Below, piece after piece: positions 27,024 to 34,914 of a stretch of DNA of 34,961 nt (positions are counted from its first letter, which is position 1; the number at the start of each line of letters is the position of its first letter). The position numbers and the translations under genes are program-made. The stretch spans positions 34,021 to 68,981 of the forward strand of contig NZ_JAIZ01000294.1 in NCBI RefSeq assembly GCF_000710465.2. Reading direction: 5' to 3'. Origin of the DNA: Kitasatospora sp. MBT63. Lineage in GTDB: Bacteria > Actinomycetota > Actinomycetes > Streptomycetales > Streptomycetaceae. The notes below the pieces were generated by a model. It saw only the letters and a list, made by a program, of their open reading frames with translations. It did not search any database and was not told where the DNA came from.

Positions 27024-28837
27024 CGCCCCTCCAGCTCGTCGAGCGCCTCGTCCAGTGTGGTGGCCGCCATGATCAGCGACAGGTGGGTGAACGCCTGGGG
27101 GAAGTTGCCCAGTTGCTCGCCGCTCGGGCCGACCTCCTCGGCGAACAGGCCGACGTGGTTGGCGTAGGTCAGCATCTTCTCGAAGGTGTACCGGGCCAGC
27201 GGCACCCGCCCGGCGCGGGCCAGCGCGTCCACGTACAGGAAGGTGCAGAGGCTGAAGGTGCCCTCCGAGCCGCGCAGGCCGTCGGGGGAGGCGGCCGGGT
27301 CGTAGCGGTAGACCAGGCTGTCGGAGACCAGCTTGCGGTCCATCGCGTCCAGGGTGGACAGCCAGACCGGGTCGCGCGGGGCGATGAACTTGACCCGCGG
27401 CATCAGCAGCAGCGAGGCGTCCAGCACGTCCGCGCCGTACTGCTGGACGAAGGCCTGCTCGGTCTCGCTCCAGCCGCGTTCCATGATCTGCTCGAGTACG
27501 GCGTCCCGGGCCGCGGCCCACTTGGCGGTGTGGGCGGGCCGCCGGAACGCGTCGGCGAGCTGCAGGCCGTGGTCGAGCGCGACCCAGCACATCAGCCGGC
27601 TGTAGGTGAAGTCCTTACGTCCGCCGCGGGTCTCCCAGATGCCCTCATCGGGCCGGTCCCAGGACTCGGCCAGCCAGTCCAGCGTCGAGGACAGCGCCTG
27701 CCAGCCCGTGTAGGTGGCCTGCTGCACGATGGCCTTGCTCTGTGAGAGCGCGTACATCGCCTCGCCGTAGATGTCGAGCTGAAGTTGGTCGGCGGCGCCG
27801 TTGCCGGCCCGGACCGGGAAGGAGCCCCGGTAGCCCTCGAAGTGGTCCAGGTTGATCTCCGGCAGGTCCGGGTCGCCGTCCACCCGGTACATGGTCTTCA
27901 GCCGCTCGCCCTCGGTGCCCGAACGCTCGTGCAGCCGGGCGACCAGCCAGTGCACGAAGGCCGTGGCCTCGTCGACGAAGCCCAGGTCGAGCAGCGCCCG
28001 GACGGACAGCGAGCCGTCGCGCACCCAGGTGTAGCGGTAGTCCCAGTTGCGCTCCCCGCCGACCTGCTCGGGCAGGCCCATGGTCGCGGCGGCGATCAGC
28101 GCGCCGGTGGGGTGGTAGGTGAGCAGCTTGAGGGTGATCGCGGAGCGGTGCACCAGCTCGGGCCAGCGGCCGCGGTACCGGGAGGTGTGCAGCCAGCGCT
28201 GCCAGAACTGGGCCACCCCCCAGGTCTGTTCCTCGACCTGCTTGCGGTCCAGCGGCGCGGGCGGCTCGCCGTCCGGGTCGCAGACGGTCAGCACGGCGCC
28301 GCCGACCTCGCCGGCGGACAGGGTGAGGGTGCCGCGGATGTCCCGGCCGTCGCGCTCCAGCGGGAAGGTGCTCTGCAGGTGCGCGGCGATCCCGGGGGCG
28401 CGGAACACCGCTCCGGCCTCGCCGAGCGAGCTCTCGTGCTCGGCGCGGCCGTAGTCGAACCGGGGCCGGCACTCCAGTTTGAACGTCACCGTGCCGCGCA
28501 CCGTGCGCACCAGCCGGACCAGGGTGTGCCGGTCGCTCGCGGGGCCGGTCAGCGGCGGCATGTAGTCGACCACCTCGCCCACGCCGTCCGGTGACATGAA
28601 GCGGGTCACCAGTACGGCGGTGTCCGGGTAGTAGAGCTGTTTGCAGATGGCGTCCGGCTGGTCGGGGGCGAGCAGGAAGTAACCGCCGCGGTCGTGGTCG
28701 AGCAGCGCGGCGAAGATGCTCGGCGAGTCGAACCGCGGGGCGGCGAACCAGTCGATCACGCCCTGGGAGGAGACCAGGGCGGTGGTCTGCAGGTCGCCGA
28801 CCAGGCCGTGTTCGGCGATGGGAGGGTAGCGGTCCAT
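27020..28837 (-). CDS. Glycoside hydrolase family 15 protein (trehalase/glucoamylase-like)
   Basis: 605 residues from ATG at 28837, with GGAG six bases upstream; GTG at 28873 has a worse context. The N-terminal beta-sandwich starts DRYPPIAEHGLVGDLQTTALV and includes VIDWFAAPRFDSPSIFAALLD, usual for the actinobacterial GH15 group. The (alpha/alpha)6 catalytic domain has NWDYRYTWVRDGSLSV (264-279), EGYRGSFPVRAGNGAADQ and ETRGGRKDFTYSRLMCWVALD. In mycobacteria and streptomycetes such enzymes hydrolyse trehalose or alpha-glucans to glucose. No signal peptide, so intracellular. It overlaps the cyclase by CTGA and is followed by a GMC dehydrogenase that might use its sugar product. It is 115 bp downstream of the SHOCT gene. 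Confidence 0.93.
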   Translation of the reverse strand: MDRYPPIAEHGLVGDLQTTALVSSQGVIDWFAAPRFDSPSIFAALLDHDRGGYFLLAPDQPDAICKQLYYPDTAVLVTRFMSPDGVGEVVDYMPPLTGPASDRHTLVRLVRTVRGTVTFKLECRPRFDYGRAEHESSLGEAGAVFRAPGIAAHLQSTFPLERDGRDIRGTLTLSAGEVGGAVLTVCDPDGEPPAPLDRKQVEEQTWGVAQFWQRWLHTSRYRGRWPELVHRSAITLKLLTYHPTGALIAAATMGLPEQVGGERNWDYRYTWVRDGSLSVRALLDLGFVDEATAFVHWLVARLHERSGTEGERLKTMYRVDGDPDLPEINLDHFEGYRGSFPVRAGNGAADQLQLDIYGEAMYALSQSKAIVQQATYTGWQALSSTLDWLAESWDRPDEGIWETRGGRKDFTYSRLMCWVALDHGLQLADAFRRPAHTAKWAAARDAVLEQIMERGWSETEQAFVQQYGADVLDASLLLMPRVKFIAPRDPVWLSTLDAMDRKLVSDSLVYRYDPAASPDGLRGSEGTFSLCTFLYVDALARAGRVPLARYTFEKMLTYANHVGLFAEEVGPSGEQLGNFPQAFTHLSLIMAATTLDEALDELEGR

Positions 28838-28952
28838 GGCTGGCTCCGACTTCTCTCCGGCGGTCCTCGGCACAGCCCCGCCCCGGGGCCGGGCGCCCGC
28901 AGGCCCGGCCGACGCTCCTTCAGGACCGCCGCGGAGGGGGCCGGGGACCGCC

Positions 28953-29237
28953 TCAGGAGTTGAGCAGGCGGCCCTTCTGGGCCTCGAACTCCGCCTCGGT
29001 CAGAACCCCTTGGGACTTGAGCTCGGCGAGTTCCTTGAGCTGGGAGATCTTGTCGCCCATGCTGTCGGCGGGCGCGGCCGGCGGCGGCGCGGCGGGTGCG
29101 GGGGCCGGTGCGGGGGCCTGCTGCTGTTCCTGCTGGGCCCAGCGGCCGGCCTGGCGCCGGGACACCCGGTTGGAGACGGCCGTCGCCGTACCGGCGACCA
29201 CCGCGGTGCGGGCGACGCCGCGAAGTAGACCAGGCAT
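28953..29237 (-). CDS. SHOCT domain-containing small protein
   Basis: 94 residues; ATG at 29237 with AAGGAG seven bases upstream. A short hydrophobic N-terminal stretch (VARTAVVAGTATAV) may bind the membrane. It is followed by a Gln/Pro/Ala linker and a C-terminal SHOCT motif: DKISQLKELAELKSQGVLTEAEFEAQKGRLL. SHOCT domains are thought to be oligomerisation or interaction modules. It lies between the DUF6325-like and GH15 genes, all on the minus strand. Pairs of SHOCT and DUF6325 proteins are common in streptomycetes, as I recall. Confidence 0.88.
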   Translation of the reverse strand: MPGLLRGVARTAVVAGTATAVSNRVSRRQAGRWAQQEQQQAPAPAPAPAAPPPAAPADSMGDKISQLKELAELKSQGVLTEAEFEAQKGRLLNS

Positions 29238-29301
29238 GTTCGTGCTCCTTGGGGGGACGTCAAAGGTGGCGACGCCGGGTGCGGCGCCGCCGCGCGGCGG
29301 C

Positions 29302-29760
29302 TCACATGCCGGCGCCGGTCTCGGCGGCCTCCAGCGCCTCCAGGGTCTCGACCAGCTGCTGGACCGGGATCCGGCCGCTGTCGACCACCTGGGCACCGCC
29401 GCGGCGCAGGGCGGCGGCGAGCGGGGCGGCCCAGAGGTTCTCGTAGATGACGATGCCGGCCGAGTTCCCCGGCTCGACGGCGTGCGCCGCCTCCTCGATG
29501 TCGTCCTCGTCGAGGACCCCGGAGGACGCCCCCTCGAAGATCGCGAGGTCGAGGTCGCCGTCGCCGTCCAGGTCGGTCAGTTCCATGACGGTCACCGAGC
29601 CGTCGGTGTCCTTGCGGACGAAGACCAGGTCGATGAGGCGGATGATGCCCCGGTCCACCAGGTCGACCAGGAGCGGGAACCCCTCCCCGGTCATGTGATT
29701 CCCGGGGAATTCGACGATCAGATAGTCGACCGGACCCATTTCGGCAATTTCGTCGCTCAC
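29302..29760 (-). CDS. DUF6325-like (DUF1269-like) family protein
   Basis: 152 residues from GTG at 29760, with GGGAG five bases upstream; an ATG at 29820 would add 20 residues in a region that looks intergenic. The core GPVDYLIVEFPGN and GFPLLVDLVDRGIIRLIDLVFVRKD are typical of this family. The middle has an acidic DLDGDGDLD (63-71) with a calcium-binding look, then IYENLWAAPLAAALRRGGAQVV and a C-terminal amphipathic helix QQLVETLEALEAAE. Function is unknown; related proteins are often stress-linked. The SHOCT gene follows after 64 bp and is likely cotranscribed. Confidence 0.85.
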   Translation of the reverse strand: MSDEIAEMGPVDYLIVEFPGNHMTGEGFPLLVDLVDRGIIRLIDLVFVRKDTDGSVTVMELTDLDGDGDLDLAIFEGASSGVLDEDDIEEAAHAVEPGNSAGIVIYENLWAAPLAAALRRGGAQVVDSGRIPVQQLVETLEALEAAETGAGM

Positions 29761-30103
29761 GTCGGCTCCCTCGGATGGTTCGGTTCGGGGCGATTCGACG
29801 AGGTGGGGGAGAATGCCCACACGTGTGCGCGTCCGTCACGACACCCCCGTTCATAGAACCACCGTCCCCGGTCGGGTGCACCCCGGGAAAGCTTCCGCCC
29901 GGGGCCTGCGGACGGGCCGATCCCCGCCCCGGAAGGCGCCGGGAATGGCCCCGCCGGGCGAAATCCGGCGGGGCATTCGACGGCTCGCCGGGCGGCCCCT
30001 TGACTCGGCGGCGGGCGGCCCGCACGCTCCCGGAGTACGATCCGCCGCCCGGCCCGCCGGACCCCGGCCGCCCGGCGCGCCGCAGACCACAGGAGGCCCC
30101 CGC
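29761..30103. other. Divergent intergenic region, no gene seen
   Basis: 343 bp between the DUF6325-like and epimerase genes. It contains a GTTC-ATA-GAAC inverted repeat (about 29850-29860) and a TTGACT at 30000-30005 with no good -10 at normal spacing (TACGAT at about 30036 is 30 bp away). AGGAGG (30091-30096) is the ribosome site of the epimerase. No ORF with plausible protein features is present. Confidence 0.6.
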
Positions 30104-31030
30104 GTGCCCGAGACCCCGACCGGAGCCCAGCTGCGCCTGCGGCACGGCGAGCTGAGCGCCGTCGTGGTCGAACTCGGCGCCGCGCTGCGGTCGCTGGAAC
30201 TGGCCGGCACCCCGGTCCTGGACGGGTTCGGCGCCGACGACCTGATCACCGGCGGCCGCGGCCAGCTGCTGGTGCCCTGGCCCAACCGGGTCGGCGACGG
30301 CCGCTACCGGTGGCAGCACCGCGAACTCCAGCTCCCGCTCTCCGAGGCACCGGCCGGCAACGCCATCCACGGGCTGCTGCGCTGGACCGCCTGGCACACC
30401 GTCGGGTCCGACCCCGCCCGGGCCGTCCTGGAGACCACCCTGTGGCCGCAGCCCGGCTACCCCTTCCACCTGCGGGTCCGCGCCGCGTACACGCTCGGCC
30501 CGGCCGGGCTGGAGACCGCCGTCACCGCCCGCAACCTGGGCGGGGACCCGGCCCCGTACGGCGTCGGCCAGCACCCGTACCTGACGGCCGGCACCGCGCC
30601 GGTCGACCTGAGCGTGCTGACCCTGCCCGCCCGGACCCGGATCACCACCGACGGGCGCGGCCTGCCCACCGGACAGGAGCCGGTGGCCGGCACCCCGTAC
30701 GACTTCCGCACCGCGCGCGCCATCGGCGACCTGCCGCTGGACACCGCCTTCGGCGACCTCGACCGGGGCGCGGACGGGCGCGCCATCGTCCGGCTCGCCC
30801 ACCCGGACGGCAGCCGCGGCGTGGACCTGTGGCTCGGCGAGGGCGTCGACTGGGTCCAGCTCTACACCGGCGACACCCTCCCGCCGGGCGAGCGCCGCCG
30901 GGCGGTCGCCGTCGAGCCGATGACCTGCCCGCCGGACGCCTTCCGCAGCGGCACCGGACTGGTCACCCTCGGCCCGGGTGAGCAGCACACCGTGCGCTGG
31001 GGGATCACCCCTTGGCGGCACGGAGCGTGA
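30104..31030 (+). CDS. Aldose 1-epimerase (galactose mutarotase) family protein
   Basis: 308 residues from GTG at 30104, with AGGAGG seven bases upstream; the frame is open to 29813 but the upstream part has no features. The family active-site residues are visible: H89 (NAIHGLL), H157 (GQHPYL) and E271 (VAVEPMTCPPDAF). LVPWPNRVGDGRY is the usual substrate-loop motif. It interconverts alpha and beta anomers of sugars in the cytoplasm; the substrate may be glucose, galactose or another aldose. It overlaps the antiporter gene by GTGA, an unusual partner. Confidence 0.92.
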   Translation: MPETPTGAQLRLRHGELSAVVVELGAALRSLELAGTPVLDGFGADDLITGGRGQLLVPWPNRVGDGRYRWQHRELQLPLSEAPAGNAIHGLLRWTAWHTVGSDPARAVLETTLWPQPGYPFHLRVRAAYTLGPAGLETAVTARNLGGDPAPYGVGQHPYLTAGTAPVDLSVLTLPARTRITTDGRGLPTGQEPVAGTPYDFRTARAIGDLPLDTAFGDLDRGADGRAIVRLAHPDGSRGVDLWLGEGVDWVQLYTGDTLPPGERRRAVAVEPMTCPPDAFRSGTGLVTLGPGEQHTVRWGITPWRHGA

Positions 31031-32787
31031 CGACCGATCAGATCCTCACCGGGGTCGGTCTGACCGTGGTCCTGGCCGTCGGCTCGCAGATCCTGGCGGG
31101 ACGGCTGCGGATCCCCGCGCTGATCGTCCTGCTGCCGGTCGGCTTCACCGCCGGGGCCTTCGTCGACGACCTCGACCCGCAGCAACTGCTAGGAGCGGCC
31201 TTCTCCCCGCTGGTGTCGCTGGCGGTCGCGGTCATCCTCTACGACGCCGGACTCGGCCTGGAACTGTCCAAACTCACCGGCCACGTCCGGCGGGTGGTGG
31301 TCCGGCTGATCTGGATCGGCGTGCTGGTCACCGCGCTGTCCGCCGCGGCCCTCGCCATCCCGCTGCTCGGCCTGGCCAAGGGGGCAGGCCTGATGCTCGG
31401 CACCATCCTGGTGGTCTCGGGCCCCACCGTGGTCGGCCCGCTGCTCGCGTTCGTGCGGCCCAACGACCGGCTGCAGCACATCCTGGTCTGGGAGGGCTCG
31501 CTGATCGACCCGGTCGGCGGCATCCTCGGCGCGCTCGTCTTCCACCTGGTGGTCTCGGGGCACAGCCGCCACCTCGGCGCCGGGGTCTTCGCGTTCTTCG
31601 GCAGCGTCGGCGTCGGCGTGGCGGGCGGGCTGCTGGGCGCGGCCGTCCTGTGGGTGCTGTTCCGTCGGCTGCGCCTCGGCGAGGTGCTCGGCACCGCGGC
31701 GCAGCTGGCCGCGGTGATCGGGACCGCCGCCCTGTGCGACGTGCTGCGCGACGACACCGGGCTGATCTCCGCGGTGGTGATGGGCCTGGCGGTGGCCAAC
31801 CTGCGGGGTTTCGACGTGCCGGCCCGGCGGCCGTTCTTCGAGACCCTGGTGACCCTGATCATCGGCGTGCTGTTCGTGTCGATCTCGGCGACGGTCACCC
31901 CCGCCTCGCTGAACCACGTGCTGCTCCCCGCACTGGCGCTGGCCGGGGTGCTGGTGTTCGCGGTACGGCCGCTGGTGTCGGTGCTGTCCTGCCGCGGCAC
32001 CGACCTGTCCCGGGGCGAGCGGGCCTTCGTCGGCTGGATGGCGCCGCGCGGCATCGTCGCGGCGGCCACCGCGTCGACCTTCTCGGCGGGCCTGGTGAAG
32101 CAGGGCATCGGCGGCGCGGCCAAGATCCTCCCGGCCACCTTCGTGGTGATCGTCGCCACCGTGACGCTCTACGGCCTGACCGCGCTGCCGGTCGCCCGGC
32201 GCCTGCGGGTGATCCGGCCGGCCCGTTCGCGTCCGCTGCTGGTCGGCGGCGAGCCGTGGGTGATCGGGCTGGGCACGGCCCTGAAGGCGGCCGGTCTCGA
32301 CGTGCTGATGTGGGCCGGCCAGGAACGCCAGCGGGAACACATCGGGCGGGCAGGGATCGAACTGGCCCCCGGCGAGCTGCTGGCCGCCGCGACCGGCGAG
32401 GGCGCGCAGCTGGAGGGCATCACGGCGGTCTACTTCCTCACCGAGGAGGACGACTTCAACGCGCTCGCCGCCACCGTGCTGCGCGGCACCGTGGAGGGCA
32501 CGGTGCACCGGCTGGCCGCGCCGCGCGACAGCCTCGGGGTGGTGGCGCCGTTTCTCGGCGGCGAGGTGCTCTTCGGCCCGGAGCTGACCGGGCCCGAGCT
32601 GGCCGGCCGGTACGCGGACGGCGCGGGCATCGTCGCCCGGAGCGCGGACGCGGCGCTCCCGCCCGGGGGAGACCTGCTGTTCCTGGTGCGCGGCGACGGG
32701 CGGCTGGACCCGGTGACCGACGCCAGTCGGCCGCTGCCCGGGCCGGGTGACTCGGTGGTGGTGCTGGTACCGGCCCGCTCGACCTGA
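31027..32787 (+). CDS. CPA1-type cation:proton antiporter with C-terminal TrkA-like domain
   Basis: 586 residues from GTG at 31027, overlapping the epimerase stop as GTGA. The N-terminal 390 residues form about 12 membrane helices with NhaP/CPA1 features: ILYDAGLGLELSKL, ILVVSGPTVVGPLLAF, WEGSLIDPVGGILGAL (the acidic ion-binding position) and MAPRGIVAAATASTFS. The remaining part (from RPLLVGGEPWVIGLG) resembles a degenerate TrkA-N/C regulatory domain; the glycine motif is imperfect, so nucleotide binding is doubtful. It exports Na+ or K+ in exchange for protons at the cytoplasmic membrane. The substrate is not deducible. Confidence 0.9.
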   Translation: MTTDQILTGVGLTVVLAVGSQILAGRLRIPALIVLLPVGFTAGAFVDDLDPQQLLGAAFSPLVSLAVAVILYDAGLGLELSKLTGHVRRVVVRLIWIGVLVTALSAAALAIPLLGLAKGAGLMLGTILVVSGPTVVGPLLAFVRPNDRLQHILVWEGSLIDPVGGILGALVFHLVVSGHSRHLGAGVFAFFGSVGVGVAGGLLGAAVLWVLFRRLRLGEVLGTAAQLAAVIGTAALCDVLRDDTGLISAVVMGLAVANLRGFDVPARRPFFETLVTLIIGVLFVSISATVTPASLNHVLLPALALAGVLVFAVRPLVSVLSCRGTDLSRGERAFVGWMAPRGIVAAATASTFSAGLVKQGIGGAAKILPATFVVIVATVTLYGLTALPVARRLRVIRPARSRPLLVGGEPWVIGLGTALKAAGLDVLMWAGQERQREHIGRAGIELAPGELLAAATGEGAQLEGITAVYFLTEEDDFNALAATVLRGTVEGTVHRLAAPRDSLGVVAPFLGGEVLFGPELTGPELAGRYADGAGIVARSADAALPPGGDLLFLVRGDGRLDPVTDASRPLPGPGDSVVVLVPARST

Positions 32788-32810
32788 CCGGCCGTCAGCC
32801 GGCCTGCGGT

Positions 32811-33003
32811 GTCCGGCATACGGACAGGTCGGGGGCCGGTCTCGGTGTCCGGTGGGCGGACGCCGGGCACCGGCCGGCGGGACCCGGTCCGGGTGGGCCG
32901 CCGCGACCGTCGGGGGGTGTCGTGCAGCAGCGGGGCAGGTCGTACGCACCGGATCGACTGGCTGTTTTCCGGTGGCGACGGGATCCGTCGTGTCCGATCG
33001 GAC
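32811..33003. repeat. Three related inverted repeats GTCCG...CGGAC
   Basis: GTCCG-gcata-CGGAC (32811-32825, extended by one T/A pair), GTCCG-gtggg-CGGAC (32847-32861) and the perfect palindrome GTCCGATCGGAC (32992-33003). The first two share the flank GGT and are centred 36 bp apart. A likely operator cluster for a dimeric regulator, upstream of the permease promoter. Confidence 0.5.
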
Positions 33004-33057
33004 CGGGATGAGCGGCGGCTGTCCCGACACAATTAACCGATTATCAACCTGGTTGCC

Positions 33058-33086
33058 TTGACAGCGATTTGGCCAGTGGAAATACT
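33058..33086 (+). promoter_or_regulatory. Strong sigma-70-type promoter for the permease
   Basis: TTGACA (33058-33063) is a perfect -35; AATACT (33081-33086) is the -10 at 17-bp spacing. Two self-palindromic TGGCCA hexamers (33070-33075 and 33089-33094) flank the -10 and could be a repressor site. The start would be near 33093. Confidence 0.6.
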
Positions 33087-33378
33087 CCTGGCCATTCCCG
33101 GTCGGTGTCCCCGCCGGGAGCAGTGAGGCCCGCAGGCGGCAGAGTCGCCGGCCGACGGCGGGCGGGACTGCGTTGCTCCCCCCGCTTCCCCGCTTCCCCT
33201 CCCGGGCCGCCGCAGCCGTCCCACCGCGGTACAGACCACTCCCGCAGCACCGCGGACCGCCCCGCGCCCCATCGGCGGCGGACCCGCGTACGCCCGGCGA
33301 CCCGGGCGACCGACACCCCCCCTTCGCGGGCGCGCCGAGGCCGGCGTGCCCTGCGGCATGGCAGGAAAGGCGCCACCG

Positions 33379-34869
33379 ATGAGCTCTGGGCACACCTCCC
33401 AAGGAAGGTCAGGCCTGCGGTCGAACGTCCTCGGGACCTTCGACACGATCGTGATGGCGGTGGCCGGAAGCGCTCCGGCCTACTCGCTCGCCGCCACCAC
33501 CGCCACCCTCGCCGGGGCCGCCGGGCTGTACTCGCCCGCCGCCCTGCTGTGGTGCGCGATACCGATGCTGGGCATCGCCTGGGCGTTCAAGTACCTCGGC
33601 CGGATCGACGTCAACGCCGGCGCCAGCTACTCCTGGGTCGGCCGGGCGCTGCACCCGTCGCTGGGCTTCATGAGCGGCTGGGCGCTGGTGGTCTCCGCCA
33701 CGCTGTTCATGGTGGCGGGCTCGCTGCCGGCCGGCTCGTACACGCTGTCGCTGTTCTCGCCCGACCTGGCCGAGAACACCGCGCTGGCCACCACCGTCGG
33801 CGCCGGCTGGTTCCTGGTGATGGCGGCGCTGGTGCTGATGGGCGCCCGGATCACCGCCCACGCCCAGTGGATCATGACCGGGATCGAGGTGCTGATCCTG
33901 ATCGTCTTCGGTGTCGCGGCGCTGATCCACGGCGGCACGGCGGCGGTCTTCGACTGGTCCTGGATCTGGGGCTTCGGCAACTTCGGCGGGGTGAGCGGTT
34001 TCGCCGCCTCCGCACTGATCGCCGCGTTCTACTTCTGGGGCTGGGACGTCACCGCCAACCTCAGCGAGGAGACCACCAACAGCCGCCGCAACGCCGGTCT
34101 CGGCGGCCTGCTCGGCGTGGTCACCGCGTTCGCGATCTTCGAGATCATCACCATCTCGGTCAACCTGATCATCACCCAGGACGACATCCAGGCCAACAGC
34201 GGCACCCTGCTCTCCGACCTCGGCGAGGCGGTCTGGCCCGGCTGGGGCGGCAAGGTGCTGGTGGTGGCCGTGGTGCTGTCCACCATCGCCACCCTGGAGA
34301 CCACCCTGATCCAGGTCTCCCGCTCGCTGTTCGCGATGGGCCGTGACCGCACCGTGCCCGCCGTGTTCGGCAAGTCCCACCTGCGCTGGCAGACCCCGTG
34401 GGTGGCGCTGGCCGCCGTCTCGGTGGTGTCGCTGCTGCTGTTCGTCGGCTCCAACGCGCTCGGCTCGGTGAACACCATCCTCACCGCCGCGGTCAACGCG
34501 ATCGGCCTGCAGATCGCGTTCTACTACGCGCTGGCCGGCCTCGCGGTGGTCGTCGCCTACCGCCGGCTGCTGCTCAAGTCGCTCTCCAACGCGGTGTTCA
34601 TCGGCCTGTGGCCGCTGGCCGGCGCGCTGTTCATGGCCTTCGTCTTCGTGCAGGCGCTGTTCGACTTCACCGCGCTGCAGCTGGGCCTCGGCCTCGGCAC
34701 CCTGGCGCTCGGGCTGATCCCGATGGCCTGGTACTGGATGAAGGGCAGTTCCTACTACCGCCCGGCCCGGCTCGACGCCGCCGACGCCGACGACATCGAG
34801 GCCCGGTACGGGGACAGCGAACTGGCCCTGTCCGGCGCAGGACAGGACGGCCTGGCCACCGATCTGTGA
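33379..34869 (+). CDS. APC family amino-acid permease
   Basis: 496 residues from ATG at 33379, which has GGAAAGG about eight bases upstream; ATGs at 33358 and the start at 33346 are alternatives. About 12 membrane helices are visible. The first contains the APC substrate-site motif FDTIVMAVAGSAPAYSLA. ALIAAFYFWGWDVTANLSEETTN is the usual conserved helix with a following Glu, and SRSLFAMGRDRTVPAVFGK is the loop seen in amino-acid/polyamine permeases. It imports an amino acid or amine with protons. The C-terminal tail is acidic and cytoplasmic. Its long leader and complex promoter suggest tight control. The gene is closed by a strong terminator. Confidence 0.93.
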   Translation: MSSGHTSQGRSGLRSNVLGTFDTIVMAVAGSAPAYSLAATTATLAGAAGLYSPAALLWCAIPMLGIAWAFKYLGRIDVNAGASYSWVGRALHPSLGFMSGWALVVSATLFMVAGSLPAGSYTLSLFSPDLAENTALATTVGAGWFLVMAALVLMGARITAHAQWIMTGIEVLILIVFGVAALIHGGTAAVFDWSWIWGFGNFGGVSGFAASALIAAFYFWGWDVTANLSEETTNSRRNAGLGGLLGVVTAFAIFEIITISVNLIITQDDIQANSGTLLSDLGEAVWPGWGGKVLVVAVVLSTIATLETTLIQVSRSLFAMGRDRTVPAVFGKSHLRWQTPWVALAAVSVVSLLLFVGSNALGSVNTILTAAVNAIGLQIAFYYALAGLAVVVAYRRLLLKSLSNAVFIGLWPLAGALFMAFVFVQALFDFTALQLGLGLGTLALGLIPMAWYWMKGSSYYRPARLDAADADDIEARYGDSELALSGAGQDGLATDL

Positions 34870-34876
34870 CCCACCC

Positions 34877-34914
34877 GGTGGGCCGGCCCAGGCGGCCGGC
34901 CCACCTCGCGTTTT
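34877..34914 (+). terminator. Intrinsic-type terminator of the permease gene
   Basis: GGTGGGCCGGCC (34877-34888), loop CAGGC, GGCCGGCCCACC (34894-34905): a perfect 12-bp stem, followed by TTTT at 34911-34914. It lies eight bases after the stop codon. Confidence 0.85.

Larger units (their letters stand above)
32788..33378. other. 591-bp intergenic region with regulatory repeats, promoter and long leader; no gene
   Basis: No ORF with protein character is seen. From 32788 to 33057 there are three GTCCG/CGGAC inverted repeats and an AT-richer part (33030-33057). From the promoter at 33058 a leader of about 285 nt follows. It contains a TCCCGG-N12-CCGGGA hairpin (33096-33119), further GC stems, and a C-rich/T stretch at about 33172-33200. 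I could not match it to a known riboswitch class. Confidence 0.6.

Noticed and set aside
33094..33378. Known riboswitch (c-di-AMP, glycine, guanidine or cobalamin class) before the permease
   Set aside because: I could not match any class consensus by eye; reported only as an unexplained leader.
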